From positions 62,001-126,000 of the forward strand of contig JABDKW010000025.1 in assembly GCA_013002025.1 (NCBI GenBank): a stretch of 64,000 nt of DNA. Direction: 5' to 3'. Source of the stretch: Gammaproteobacteria bacterium. Lineage in GTDB: Bacteria > Pseudomonadota > Gammaproteobacteria > Arenicellales > Arenicellaceae. Numbering within the stretch: the first letter of the stretch is position 1; the number at the start of each line of letters is the position of its first letter. Below, one piece after another: positions 6,593 to 16,345 of this stretch. The notes beneath the pieces are model-generated. The model searched no databases. It saw nothing but the letters and a program-made list of their open reading frames with translations, and was not told the origin of the DNA. The position numbers and the translations under genes are program-made.

Positions 6593-9500
6593 ATGCCGGC
6601 ACTTAAAGAGCTCACAGCAAACACCCAACTGATCCCTGATAACGTCGGTCAGATAAAACATTGGCGGGGCCTGCACAGCGCAGCCTCAAGCTATGCAATC
6701 TCAGCCTTGGCTGACAATAACGGGCCCCTGTTATTGGTATGCTCCAGCCCCCAACAAATGTCAGTAGTGCTCGACGAACTGCAATTTTTTTGCGGCGACT
6801 CAGTGCCGGTAATCGCCTTCCCAGACTGGGAGTGCCTGCCCTATGACCGGGTATCACCTCATCCAGACCTGATTTCGCAGCGCTTGCTGGCAATGCATAA
6901 ATTGCCAAACCTGCAACGTGGCGTTGTGGTGACCACCATCAGCACGCTGCAGCAACGATTGGCACCCACGGATTATACCGCTGGCCATACCTTCGAACTG
7001 GCGGTTAACCAGGAGATCGATCTGGACGCATTCCGGCAACGACTCAGCGATGGTGGTTACTACTCGGTTGATCAGGTGATGGCGCCAGGCGAATTCGCAA
7101 TTCGTGGTGGATTAATCGATGTGTTCCCAGCGGGCAGCGACAGTCCCTTCCGGCTCGACCTGTTCGACACTCAAATTGAAACAATTCGACTATTTGACCC
7201 GGATACCCAACTCTCAACCGACCACCTGCAGCAGATACGCTTGCTACCCGCCCGGGAATTTCCCCATGACAGTGCGGCCATCGAACTTTTTCGTCAGTCG
7301 TTTCGAGCCACTCTGGATGGAAACCCGCGCACTGCAACGGTTTACCGAGAGGTAAGTCAGGGCATTATCCCAACCGGCACCGAGTTCTATCTACCTCTGT
7401 TTTTCAGCGATACCGCTACTTTGTTTGACTATTTGCCAGCTGACTGCGTGGTACTGCTAGAGGACGGCGCTAAAGAAATGGCCAGTCAGTTGGACCAGGA
7501 AATTACCGAGCGCTATGACAATGCTCAGCTAAACCCCGAATGGCCGCCGCTCAGTCCGGAGCTGCTGTTCCTGCGCGCCGATCAAATCAATCATCGGTTA
7601 AAGCAATTTCGGCAAGTTCAACTGCTGCAACTTAATCTGGCGGCGCATCGCCACGTGGTCGATTTTGATTGCGCGCCCGCGGCGACCTTTAACCTCAATC
7701 TTCGTGACGAGCAACCCTATGCAGGTTTTATCGAACAACTTAGAACAGCGCAGCAGCGAACGCTACTGGTGGCCGAATCAGCCGGTCGGCGCGAGAGTGT
7801 ACTGGGGCTACTGAAACAAGCAGGATTGACCTGCAACGTGTTTAACAATTGGGCCGAGTTCGTCTCCTCCGCAAGCAATATCGGCCTGTGTGTCGCTGAT
7901 TTAGATCGTGGCATGTGTCTGCCCGGCGCTGGCCTGCAGATTATCTGTGAATCTCAGCTATACGGCGAGCGCAGCGTCAGGCAGCGTCGCCGCTCCACCA
8001 AGAACCGCGACCCTGACGCCATTATTCGGTCTTTGGCAGAGCTAAATTTAGGCGACCCGGTGGTGCACGAGGAGCATGGCGTAGGTCGCTATCGCGGCCT
8101 TGAAACATTACACATTGACGGAAACGACAATGAATACGCCACAGTCGAATACCATGGGGGGGACAAAATTTATATCCCGGTTTTGTCGCTCGACCTGGTG
8201 TCCCGATACGTGGGTGGCAGCCCGGATACGGCACCGTTACATAAAATGGGCGGCGACACCTGGCTGAAACTGCGCAACAAGGCCAAGGAAAAGGCGTACG
8301 ATGTGGCAGCCGAACTGCTTGAGGTTCAAGCCCTGCGACTGGCTCGCATCGGCCATGCTTTCCCCCCCGTGGATCACAGCTACGATGCCTTTGCAGCCGG
8401 TTTTGAACTCGAGGAAACGCCAGACCAGCAACAGGTCATTGATGACGTGATCAACGACATGATGCTGGCCAAGCCCATGGATCGGCTGGTGTGCGGAGAT
8501 GTTGGCTTTGGAAAAACAGAAATCGCGCTGCGCGCGGCTTACATGGCCATCGCCGGCAGCAAACAGGTAGTTGTGTTAGTGCCCACCACCTTACTGGCGC
8601 AACAGCACTATGACAGCTTTGCTGACCGTTTTGCGGACTGGCCAGTGACGGTGGAACTGTTTTCCCGGTTCCGCAGTGCCAAGCAAATTGACCAGGCCCT
8701 GGAGGGCATAAAAAACGGCACGGTAGATATTGCGGTAGGCACGCACAAACTTATTCAGCGCGGCATCAATTTCCGCGATCTGGGACTGATGATCATTGAT
8801 GAGGAGCACCGCTTTGGTGTGCGACAGAAAGAACAGCTGAAGAAACTGCGCAGCCAGGTGGATATTTTGACGCTTACCGCGACCCCGATACCGCGCACGC
8901 TTAATTTTGCACTCAGTGGGCTGCGAGATATTTCGGTCATTGCCACGCCACCGCGCGCAAGGCTGTCTGTTAAAACATTTGTGCGGGAATGGGATGATGG
9001 TCTGCTGCGAGAGGCGCTGATTCGTGAGATACGGCGCGGCGGGCAGGTGTACTTTCTACATAATGAGGTGCAGACCATCGACAAAATGCAGGCCCGCATT
9101 GAACAATTACTGCCGGAAGCCAAGGTCAGAATCGGCCATGGTCAGATGCGCGAACGTGAGCTGGAGTCAGTCATGCGCGACTTTTATCATCAACGATTTA
9201 ATGTCCTGCTGTGCACCACCATTATCGAGAGCGGCATCGATGTACCAACTGCGAATACCATCATCATTAACCGGGCCGACCGTTTCGGGTTGGCACAATT
9301 ACATCAGCTTCGCGGCCGGGTCGGACGTTCACACCATCAGGCCTATGCCTATATGTTAACGCCGTCACTCAATGCGATGACCGAGGAGGCGCGCAAACGA
9401 CTGCTGGCGATCGAATCGTTAAACACCTTGGGTGCCGGTTTTGCTCTTGCCTCGCAAGACTTGGAGATAAGAGGCGCTGGCGAACTATTGGGAGAATCAC

Positions 9501-10066
9501 AAAGCGGCATGATCGACTCGGTAGGCTATAGCCTGTATAGCTCGTACCTGGATCAGGCAATTGCCGACATACAAAGCCAGCGGCGCCGCAAACGTGGCGA
9601 GGTCTCAGCAGCTCCCAAAGCAAGCCGGAAAGTCGATATTAATCTGCATATTCCGGCGCGTTTTCCCGATGCCTACATTCCAGATGTGACCTTGCGGCTC
9701 AATATGTATAAACGGATCACCGCCTGTCACACGCAAGAGCAACTGAAAGAACTGCAGATAGAAACCATAGACCGCTTTGGGCTGTTGCCCGACAGCGCCA
9801 AAAACCTCTTTGCGATTGCACAGATAAAACTGCAAGCCGCTGAACTCGATGTGCTCGAAATTGAGCTGGGCCCGAGTGGCGGGCTAATTCGTTTCGCTGC
9901 CAATCCGGATATAAACATTGATCGATTGATGCGGGAAGTCGCCGCCAATCCGAACAGGCTTAAGTTCAATAGCGCAGAAAGCATCCGTATTAACCAGCAA
10001 AGCGAGGATGCCGAATCCCGCCTTTTGCTGGTGCGCGAGCTGCTGGTGTTGGTTGCCCATGATTAA
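6593..10066 (+). CDS. mfd: Transcription-repair coupling factor Mfd
   Basis: DNA translocase that displaces stalled RNA polymerase and recruits UvrA to the lesion. At 1157 residues it is full length. Order of domains: UvrB-like N-terminal module (about 1-330), the RNA-polymerase-interacting domain with GDPVVHEEHGVGRY near residue 490, superfamily 2 helicase motor with Walker A GDVGFGKTE near 636 and DEEH box near 736, motif VI QLRGRVGR, and the C-terminal D7 domain. The metallopeptidase gene overlaps its 3' end by 8 bases, so the two are probably translated from one transcript. The upstream aminotransferase is 59 bases away. Confidence 0.98.
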   Translation: MPALKELTANTQLIPDNVGQIKHWRGLHSAASSYAISALADNNGPLLLVCSSPQQMSVVLDELQFFCGDSVPVIAFPDWECLPYDRVSPHPDLISQRLLAMHKLPNLQRGVVVTTISTLQQRLAPTDYTAGHTFELAVNQEIDLDAFRQRLSDGGYYSVDQVMAPGEFAIRGGLIDVFPAGSDSPFRLDLFDTQIETIRLFDPDTQLSTDHLQQIRLLPAREFPHDSAAIELFRQSFRATLDGNPRTATVYREVSQGIIPTGTEFYLPLFFSDTATLFDYLPADCVVLLEDGAKEMASQLDQEITERYDNAQLNPEWPPLSPELLFLRADQINHRLKQFRQVQLLQLNLAAHRHVVDFDCAPAATFNLNLRDEQPYAGFIEQLRTAQQRTLLVAESAGRRESVLGLLKQAGLTCNVFNNWAEFVSSASNIGLCVADLDRGMCLPGAGLQIICESQLYGERSVRQRRRSTKNRDPDAIIRSLAELNLGDPVVHEEHGVGRYRGLETLHIDGNDNEYATVEYHGGDKIYIPVLSLDLVSRYVGGSPDTAPLHKMGGDTWLKLRNKAKEKAYDVAAELLEVQALRLARIGHAFPPVDHSYDAFAAGFELEETPDQQQVIDDVINDMMLAKPMDRLVCGDVGFGKTEIALRAAYMAIAGSKQVVVLVPTTLLAQQHYDSFADRFADWPVTVELFSRFRSAKQIDQALEGIKNGTVDIAVGTHKLIQRGINFRDLGLMIIDEEHRFGVRQKEQLKKLRSQVDILTLTATPIPRTLNFALSGLRDISVIATPPRARLSVKTFVREWDDGLLREALIREIRRGGQVYFLHNEVQTIDKMQARIEQLLPEAKVRIGHGQMRERELESVMRDFYHQRFNVLLCTTIIESGIDVPTANTIIINRADRFGLAQLHQLRGRVGRSHHQAYAYMLTPSLNAMTEEARKRLLAIESLNTLGAGFALASQDLEIRGAGELLGESQSGMIDSVGYSLYSSYLDQAIADIQSQRRRKRGEVSAAPKASRKVDINLHIPARFPDAYIPDVTLRLNMYKRITACHTQEQLKELQIETIDRFGLLPDSAKNLFAIAQIKLQAAELDVLEIELGPSGGLIRFAANPDINIDRLMREVAANPNRLKFNSAESIRINQQSEDAESRLLLVRELLVLVAHD

Positions 10067-10778
10067 TTCTAGCCAGTTAATCATTAATGATATGCAGATT
10101 GCATTACTGCGCTCTGCACGCCGCAAAACAATCGCGATTGAAGTGGACGCAGAGGGCATTAAAGTTCGCGCCCCTGCTCGTCTCAGTGAGAAAAAAATCT
10201 CCCAGTTCGTGCTGGCAAATGAAGCTTGGATTCAGCGCCACTTGGCCAAGGCGCCTGTTTCCGCACCGGCCATTGAGCTGATCGATGGTGCCGAGATCAT
10301 GCTGCGCGGCACACCTCACCAATTGCGATTATTGCGGCAACGACGGGGTAAAGGACGGCTCAGAGACCATATTATTGAATTACCATTAATCCAATCTCAG
10401 TTAAGCATTGAAGAATCAGCGCGACGTAAACTGCATCAGTTTTTACGCCAATCAGCACTCAACGACATGCGTCAACGAGTGCGGCATTTCGCCCCGCTGA
10501 TGTTTTTAAACCCCAGAAAACGAACACCGTCATGCTCAGTGCGTAGCTACACTCGACGCTGGGGCAGCTGCGCTGCGGACGGCCGTTTAAGTTTTAACTG
10601 GCGATTGATTCAGGCGCCCGATACGGTGATCGACTATGTCGTGGTCCATGAGCTGGCCCACTTGCTGGAATTCAATCATTCCCAGCGTTTTTGGACTTTA
10701 GTAGAGCAGCAATTACCAGACTGGAAAAACCAACGTGAGTGGTTGAACCGGCATGGCGCCACACTATATCGATTTTAA
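10059..10778 (+). CDS. SprT/YgjP-type metallopeptidase (DUF45)
   Basis: Predicted zinc metallopeptidase, 239 residues. The gluzincin motif H197-E198-x2-H201 is seen in VVHELAHLLEFNHS with a further His at 207, preceded by the family signature YTRRWGSCAADGRLSFNW (near residues 163-180). The ATG at 10059 was chosen because it overlaps the mfd stop (ATGATTAA), typical translational coupling; the frame opens 51 bases earlier inside mfd, but that extension is Cys/Trp rich and not family-like. Members such as E. coli YgjP have no firmly established substrate. The 3' end overlaps the convergent hydrolase gene by 4 bases. Confidence 0.88.
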   Translation: MINSSQLIINDMQIALLRSARRKTIAIEVDAEGIKVRAPARLSEKKISQFVLANEAWIQRHLAKAPVSAPAIELIDGAEIMLRGTPHQLRLLRQRRGKGRLRDHIIELPLIQSQLSIEESARRKLHQFLRQSALNDMRQRVRHFAPLMFLNPRKRTPSCSVRSYTRRWGSCAADGRLSFNWRLIQAPDTVIDYVVVHELAHLLEFNHSQRFWTLVEQQLPDWKNQREWLNRHGATLYRF

Positions 10779-11746
10779 TTACGGACCAGATCCAGCATGC
10801 GCTGATCCTGCCAGGAGTCTAACTTCCAGTTCATGAGGAATCCGCAGTGGCCACCGTACTCGGTAACCATGACATGAATATCATCATTGCCGGCTAGTTT
10901 TTCGATGTCGGCCACCGGAATAATCATATCGTCCTCGCTGAAATGCAGGTATAGCGGGGATCGGGTACTGCTTAATCGGTCACCGGTAATCGCGTAAGCA
11001 TCGTAATAATCATCCAGATTTTTAAATGGCGTGTAGTCGGGCACCAGATTCTGATTCATCGCGGCGAGCGTTTTCAAAGACGCAAGCTTCTGTCCGTAAT
11101 CGTGCTGTGGATAATATTCCAGCTTTTTAGTGAGTGACCGTTTCCACTTACGCACAAAATACTGGTCATACAGCAGGTTTTCACGGGCACTCAGTGCCGC
11201 GCTGGTTTCGCGCGCATGCAGCAGTGGGCAAAACGCCACCACCTTACTTAAACGCAGTGGCTGATCGGTTTGTGCTGCCGCCACGCGGCAGGCAAAATTG
11301 CCGCCCAACGAAAAACCGCCTAATACGTGATCCGGATATTCAAATCGTGTCTGCAAGTCAGCAATGGCATCGATTACCTCCTCCAGCATGGTCGAATTGA
11401 AGACACCCTCATTTAAATGATGGGTGTCGCCATGATCGCGCAAGTTGAGCCTGAACACATCAATGCCTGCTGCCAACAAGGTATTAGTCATCGACAACAT
11501 GTAGGATGATTCGGCACTGCCCTCCCAGCCGTGGATCAAAGTGACCAGTGTGGTGGCCTGCTGGCTCGCAGCGCGGTTATAGAAACCAGCCAGCCGGACG
11601 CCCTGCTGGCACTGCAAAATCACTGGTTGCTCGTTGACCTGATGCGCTTTAAATTCTGCGCGCACTTTCATTCGACGCGGGCCAACGCTCGAAAGTATGG
11701 TTTGCAAGTGCGGGTTTCGCAGCCCCGCCGGTGGGTTAAAACTCAT
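10775..11746 (-). CDS. Alpha/beta hydrolase, YheT family
   Basis: 323-residue cytosolic hydrolase of the YheT/EMB8 family. Features: N-terminal NPHLQTILSS motif (11-20) typical of this family, oxyanion segment LIHGWEGS (70-77), nucleophile elbow GGFSLGGN with Ser146, the acid within SEDDMIIP (about residue 275) and the catalytic His in YGGHCGFL (about residue 302). The natural substrate of bacterial YheT proteins is not settled; esters or lipids are likely. It is convergent with the metallopeptidase gene and divergent from csiV with a 128-base gap that should hold both promoters. Confidence 0.88.
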   Translation of the reverse strand: MSFNPPAGLRNPHLQTILSSVGPRRMKVRAEFKAHQVNEQPVILQCQQGVRLAGFYNRAASQQATTLVTLIHGWEGSAESSYMLSMTNTLLAAGIDVFRLNLRDHGDTHHLNEGVFNSTMLEEVIDAIADLQTRFEYPDHVLGGFSLGGNFACRVAAAQTDQPLRLSKVVAFCPLLHARETSAALSARENLLYDQYFVRKWKRSLTKKLEYYPQHDYGQKLASLKTLAAMNQNLVPDYTPFKNLDDYYDAYAITGDRLSSTRSPLYLHFSEDDMIIPVADIEKLAGNDDIHVMVTEYGGHCGFLMNWKLDSWQDQRMLDLVRN

Positions 11747-11874
11747 CTTGGTAATTTACAACTATTAACGTAATGCGCAGTTAGACAGCGCTAAAATTGT
11801 TTATAATTTCGTCGCTTGGCGTTGCTTCGTAACCGCATCAATCGCCTGCAAACGCAGACCAAATTATACACCCC

Positions 11875-12414
11875 ATGTTATTACGCATCCATTCCAGCAA
11901 CGCGCACAAGCGCTCGTTTCTAACCTATCTTCTGTTGGCGTTTATGGGGCTCTTGAGCACCCCTACAAGCGCTAAGGACTATAAAATTGAAGCGCTTGTC
12001 TTTGCACACAATAATGCAACCGCTGCCTACGAAAAACAGCCCTATTCGCCACCGCAGGAACCGCGCAATGACGCAGAATATTGGCCGCTGGAAGCATCCA
12101 TGCTGCTGCAATTGTCGAGCCAAATCGAAAGCTCCCCGGACTATCAACTACTGCGCTATTTGTCTTGGGGGCAGGAAGCCCTACCATTATCTGAGTCCAC
12201 CGCTCGGCAGCTGCTTGAAGCAGACGTGTCTGGTTGGATAAAGGTATATGCAAACCAATTGTTATTTGCCAATATCGATCTGGATGTTCAGGGCTACCGC
12301 ATGGTCGAAAAACGACGATTAAAACTGGATGAACTGCATTATTTTGATCACCCCAAGTTTGGCGTGCTGCTGCAAGTTTCACGCTTGGAGAGCCCGGCAG
12401 AAAACGATCAATAA
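11875..12414 (+). CDS. csiV: CsiV family peptidoglycan-binding protein
   Basis: Periplasmic protein of 179 residues with a signal peptide (RSFLTYLLLAFMGLLSTP, cut near residue 33). The mature start KDYKIEALVFAH and the C-terminal pattern DVQGYRMVEKRRLKLDELHY followed by DHPKFGVLLQVSR are typical of CsiV, which commonly occurs close to mfd in gammaproteobacteria. In Vibrio cholerae CsiV binds peptidoglycan and is needed for LpoA-dependent activation of the synthase PBP1A. This copy is on the short side. The gene is monocistronic, with the convergent polysaccharide locus 14 bases after its stop. Confidence 0.8.
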   Translation: MLLRIHSSNAHKRSFLTYLLLAFMGLLSTPTSAKDYKIEALVFAHNNATAAYEKQPYSPPQEPRNDAEYWPLEASMLLQLSSQIESSPDYQLLRYLSWGQEALPLSESTARQLLEADVSGWIKVYANQLLFANIDLDVQGYRMVEKRRLKLDELHYFDHPKFGVLLQVSRLESPAENDQ

Positions 12415-12428
12415 ACTCAGTTAGCGGC

Positions 12429-13610
12429 TCAACTCCTCTCTAAAAGCGCATCGTAAGCGACTTTTAATTGTTTGCGTGTGGTGCCCCATGAGTAATTTTG
12501 TTCAAAGTGCAGTCGATTATTGGCCCCTAGATCACCGCGTAAACCAGCATCCTGCGCCAGCAGCTGAAGCTGCGCTGTGAATTGCTCCACATTAACCGCC
12601 AAAGGAGCCCCGGCTGGCAGAAAATCCGCGTTATTCCGGTTGTCGAAAGCAATCACCGGCAGACCAGCGGCCAAATAATTCAGCAATTTACCACTGCCCT
12701 CTCCTGCACCGCTGTTTTTGGGTTCCAAGGCGACCGCTGCCAAGGCCAGATGCGCCGGCAACACCTCAAAGGCCACGCGGCCAGTTAAGGTACACCGTTC
12801 ATCCAGATCGTTTTGCACCAGAAACGGATGTAGATTTTCCACTGGATAGCCAATGATTAAAAAATGTATGTGAGGCTCGTCTTTACAGGCCAGTAATACC
12901 TCTTTTAATGCGGGCAAACCTTTGCCCTCCAGCAAGGCCCCGGAATATACCGCTATCACCTTGTTCGCCGGCAAGCTTAATTTTTGCTTCAGTTCCGAAC
13001 GCTGGTCATTTGACAATGCTTGTACCGCATCAGCGCCATCCTGAACCAGAACAATGTCTTCAACCGGCAACCCAAATGCCAGCGCCAACAATTCCTGTGA
13101 CTGAGGTGACGAGCAGATAATTTGATCCGGCATGCGCATCAAAACACGCTCAAACCAGCCACTCAAGCGACGCAACCAGTCTTTGCCGGCAAACGAGCCG
13201 TGCTCACTCAGTTCCCCTGTGAGGCTGCCCTGCATATCCGCCAGCAACGGCGTTTTGCGCCAGAAAAACACTGTTTTCACAAGCCAGCCTATCAGCAATC
13301 CCTCGTGCAGATGAGCATGAATAACCGCCGGTTTAGATTTGCGGTATTGCTTGAGACATAGCCATAGCAAACGCCAATCAGCCCACAGCTTATACTTGCT
13401 GGGGCCGGCTTCGGTTTGAGTATAATTCTTGATTGCCTTGATACGGATCGTTTGCACGGTCGCCACCTCACGCCCGTGATGATAGGTACAGACCGTATTC
13501 TGAAAGCCCAACTCTGACAGGCTCCGCACAATCCCTTCGATGCGGATATGACAGCCACGATCTGAGAAAAAGGGCGTCGGCGCTATGTGCATTATGCGCA
13601 GCTCAGTCAT
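12429..13610 (-). CDS. Family 4 glycosyltransferase, last gene of the polysaccharide locus
   Basis: 393 residues with the GT-B fold of GT4 enzymes: N-terminal MHIAPTPFFSDRGCHIRI, VIHAHLHEGL near 95, and the C-terminal E-x7-E signature in EPKNSGAGEGSGKLLNYLAA, which holds the nucleotide-sugar donor. It probably adds one sugar to a lipid-linked glycan on the cytoplasmic face. The ATG at 13610 overlaps the stop of the upstream GlpD-like gene (a GTG three bases earlier is also possible), so it is translationally coupled to it. Donor and acceptor are unknown. Confidence 0.87.
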   Translation of the reverse strand: MTELRIMHIAPTPFFSDRGCHIRIEGIVRSLSELGFQNTVCTYHHGREVATVQTIRIKAIKNYTQTEAGPSKYKLWADWRLLWLCLKQYRKSKPAVIHAHLHEGLLIGWLVKTVFFWRKTPLLADMQGSLTGELSEHGSFAGKDWLRRLSGWFERVLMRMPDQIICSSPQSQELLALAFGLPVEDIVLVQDGADAVQALSNDQRSELKQKLSLPANKVIAVYSGALLEGKGLPALKEVLLACKDEPHIHFLIIGYPVENLHPFLVQNDLDERCTLTGRVAFEVLPAHLALAAVALEPKNSGAGEGSGKLLNYLAAGLPVIAFDNRNNADFLPAGAPLAVNVEQFTAQLQLLAQDAGLRGDLGANNRLHFEQNYSWGTTRKQLKVAYDALLERS

Positions 13611-15285
13611 CACACGCCACCGTCAATACCTCTCGTACCTGATCTAACCGTTTTCGACAGATTTCGGTCTCGCTCTGTAAAGTTTCCGCATCCCACCCAC
13701 AAGCCGCTGCCATAACGGCCGCCGCCTGCTCAAGCTGATGACTATTAATGCCTAATAGACCCAGGGAAGTACGCCGCCACAACGCGTCATCAAGGTGCAA
13801 TGCCTGCTCACGCTCCGCTGCCCACAACAATTGACCAAAGATATCTGGCTGACCCTCCATAATTCGAGCGTGCATCGTCTCATCGTCACCCAGCCTGACC
13901 ATGAATTCGTCGATATTACTTCCGTACTGACTAACCAGATGGTCAATAATGTCACCGGGTAATTGCTCCCCGAAACGTTGCTGAGCCGACTCGCGCAGGC
14001 GAACTTCGCTTTGGTAAGCTGCGTCGTAGAGTTTGACCTCGTCCAAGTCGAGTCGACCCTTCAATTTACTGTGCACCAACGGCATGGTCAGCGCCGCCAG
14101 TTTGCGCGCCGTCGTAAACTTTGCGCCTAACGCGGTGATTAGTCCCGGTCGCCGATCGGCCGCCTCATGGTCGACGATTTGATACTCTCCAGAACCCTGA
14201 TAAACATGACTTTTGATATTACTAGTTTGCAGAGGGTAATAACCAGCAAAGCCTCCGACCAAATCATCCGCCTGCAGATTGGCAGAAGGAATACCCTCTC
14301 GCACCGCATGCAGCAATTGCTTAACATGCGCCACTTGCAGTTCGGGATCGAATTCCGCGCTGCCCACCTCCTCATAGCTGGTGCCGATCAGGGAGAAACC
14401 GCGCCAGGGAATAATGAACACATGCCGTCCGCCGCGATCCAGCCTGGTGTCCGCCTGCTGCCTGGTGGTAATGGCGATCGCATGATCACTGATTTGCCGC
14501 GTAATAATATGCGCACCCAGCGCAAAGCCAGTAATTCGTTGAGATAACCTAGGGCCATCGATTACACCGTTCAACTTATCAATCCAGGGGCCAGCGGCAT
14601 TGATGGTCAGCTTACTGCGGACATCAAACTCCTGATTTAACAGAATATCGCGCACTCGTGCGCCGCTAACCGCGCCGTTATCACTGGATAGACCAACCGC
14701 GGTCACATAATTTTGAATAGAGGCGCCATGCTGATGCGCTGTCTGCAGTACCGACAACACCATTCGTTCGCTGTTTTTTAAATGGCGTTCGTGAAATATC
14801 ACCCCCCCGGTATGCGGTTCCTCACTCAGATCACAAATGGCATTCAACTTGGCTGCATTTACCGACATCGAACCTGGCACCTGTTGCTCTGGGTCGCCGA
14901 TAATTCTATTTTCGCCCCAGCACAGCAATCGGTAAACCAGCATGCCGCAGTTTAAAAACAACTTGCTACGGGCCGGGTCGCGGTAAGTCGGCACGATAAA
15001 GGGTACGGAGTGTGAGAGATGCGGTGCTGCATGTATATACCGAGCGCGCTCCAATACAGATTCGCGGACCTTAGCAAATTGCAGCTGCTGCAGATAACGA
15101 ATCCCACCGTGTAACAGTTTGGAAGAGGCAGACGAAGTCTGCCCCGCAAAGTCGCCCTGCTCAATCAATGCCGTTTTATAACCCGAGCGAGCGCACAGCA
15201 GCGCCAGCCACGCGCCACTGATACCGCCGCCAATCACCAGCACATCAAAAGTTGTCCCGCTCAAGGCGGCTGGGTCACGCTGCAT
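13603..15285 (-). CDS. FAD-dependent glycerol-3-phosphate dehydrogenase (GlpD-like)
   Basis: 560-residue flavoprotein. The FAD-binding motif VLVIGGGISGAWLALLCARS begins near residue 17, followed by GQTSSASSKLLHGGIRYLQQ, the signature of GlpD/GPO2 enzymes; the C-terminal domain (ALGAKFTTARKLAALTM and beyond) is also of the DAO_C type. The family oxidises glycerol-3-phosphate to dihydroxyacetone phosphate and passes electrons to quinone. The ATG at 15285 was chosen because it immediately precedes the Rossmann motif and lies 7 bases after the stop of the epimerase gene. Placement inside a polysaccharide operon, not next to glpF/glpK, is unusual; it may be a general glpD that became linked, or may feed a glycerol-phosphate decoration. 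Confidence 0.85.
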   Translation of the reverse strand: MQRDPAALSGTTFDVLVIGGGISGAWLALLCARSGYKTALIEQGDFAGQTSSASSKLLHGGIRYLQQLQFAKVRESVLERARYIHAAPHLSHSVPFIVPTYRDPARSKLFLNCGMLVYRLLCWGENRIIGDPEQQVPGSMSVNAAKLNAICDLSEEPHTGGVIFHERHLKNSERMVLSVLQTAHQHGASIQNYVTAVGLSSDNGAVSGARVRDILLNQEFDVRSKLTINAAGPWIDKLNGVIDGPRLSQRITGFALGAHIITRQISDHAIAITTRQQADTRLDRGGRHVFIIPWRGFSLIGTSYEEVGSAEFDPELQVAHVKQLLHAVREGIPSANLQADDLVGGFAGYYPLQTSNIKSHVYQGSGEYQIVDHEAADRRPGLITALGAKFTTARKLAALTMPLVHSKLKGRLDLDEVKLYDAAYQSEVRLRESAQQRFGEQLPGDIIDHLVSQYGSNIDEFMVRLGDDETMHARIMEGQPDIFGQLLWAAEREQALHLDDALWRRTSLGLLGINSHQLEQAAAVMAAACGWDAETLQSETEICRKRLDQVREVLTVACDD

Positions 15286-15292
15286 AGGCTTG

Positions 15293-16282
15293 TTACAGAA
15301 AACCGTTTTCCCGGTACCAGACGACGGTTCTGCGAACCCCCTCCTCGGTCGACACTTTGGGGTCGAAGCCAAGTAGCCGCCGTGCTTTGGCGTTGGAAAA
15401 TGCCCGTGATTTCACGAAGAATTCCACTCGCCGGGTATGTAACGGTGGGTCGATCCCAAACGGTTTACACAGCGCTTCACAAAGCCTGGCCAGCATCATC
15501 AGCGGCCAGACTGGCGGGGCAAACTTTGGTGCAGCAACACCTAACTCAGCTGCGATTATGTTGGCCAACTCGCGCAGACTACCGTATTCGTTCGAACACA
15601 GAATAAAGGCTTCCCCTGGCGCCGCCGAGTGTTCGCCACACAAAATAATGCCATCAGTTAAATCATCAATGTAAGACAGATGATAGAGGTTTTTTCCGCC
15701 ACCAAATAAAGGGAAGAATCCGCGGTCAATCTGCTTAAACATTTTCAATAAGCGAAGGTCACCCGGCCCATAAATCGCGCCGGGGCGAAATATACAGCCG
15801 GGCAAGCCCTGCCCCATGGCATCTGCGAACAGTTGCTCACCTGCTAACTTAGTGACCTGATAGATATCACCGGGGTTAAAAGGCGACTGTTCATCTGAGG
15901 GAATATGCTTAATATCGCCATGCACACCGATGGTTGAACAATGCACGGTGCGCCTGACATTATGTTGCTGTGCCGCAGCAATCACATTTTTCACGCCACC
16001 AACATTAACTGCTTCGTAGTAGGAGTCCGGGTGGCCGGCGCTGCGGTACACTGCCGCAATGTGGTAGATGATATCCACACCCTTGGCCGCAGTGCTTACA
16101 GCGGTGGCGTCAGTAATATCGCCAATCACCAGTTCAGCACCTAATTTCTGCAGTTTTTGCACATCTGCACCACGGCGTACCAACGCGACAACCTGGCACC
16201 CCTGTGCGCTCAATTTAGCCGCCAGCGCACCACCCGTGAAGCCGGTCGCACCAGTGACCAATACTCTACTTGGCTCAGACAT
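15293..16282 (-). CDS. NAD-dependent sugar epimerase/dehydratase, HpnA-like
   Basis: Extended short-chain dehydrogenase of 329 residues. Rossmann motif VTGATGFTGGALAAKL near residue 10, Y-x3-K in IYQVTKLAGEQLF, and the later RPGAIYGPGDLRLL motif place it in the NAD-dependent epimerase/dehydratase family; the overall pattern resembles the hopanoid-associated sugar epimerase HpnA, and also 3-beta-hydroxysteroid dehydrogenase-like epimerases. The ATG at 16282 (MSEPSRV) is preferred; a GTG seven codons upstream (16303) is possible. It is 64 bases after the WbpM-like gene and 7 bases before the GlpD-like gene. Substrate not determined. Confidence 0.8.
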   Translation of the reverse strand: MSEPSRVLVTGATGFTGGALAAKLSAQGCQVVALVRRGADVQKLQKLGAELVIGDITDATAVSTAAKGVDIIYHIAAVYRSAGHPDSYYEAVNVGGVKNVIAAAQQHNVRRTVHCSTIGVHGDIKHIPSDEQSPFNPGDIYQVTKLAGEQLFADAMGQGLPGCIFRPGAIYGPGDLRLLKMFKQIDRGFFPLFGGGKNLYHLSYIDDLTDGIILCGEHSAAPGEAFILCSNEYGSLRELANIIAAELGVAAPKFAPPVWPLMMLARLCEALCKPFGIDPPLHTRRVEFFVKSRAFSNAKARRLLGFDPKVSTEEGVRRTVVWYRENGFL

Positions 16283-16345
16283 AAAAACGGGCGTGGACAA
16301 CACGCTGCATTAGTGAAAAGTCAAACTGGTGGTTCATGATCGCAA

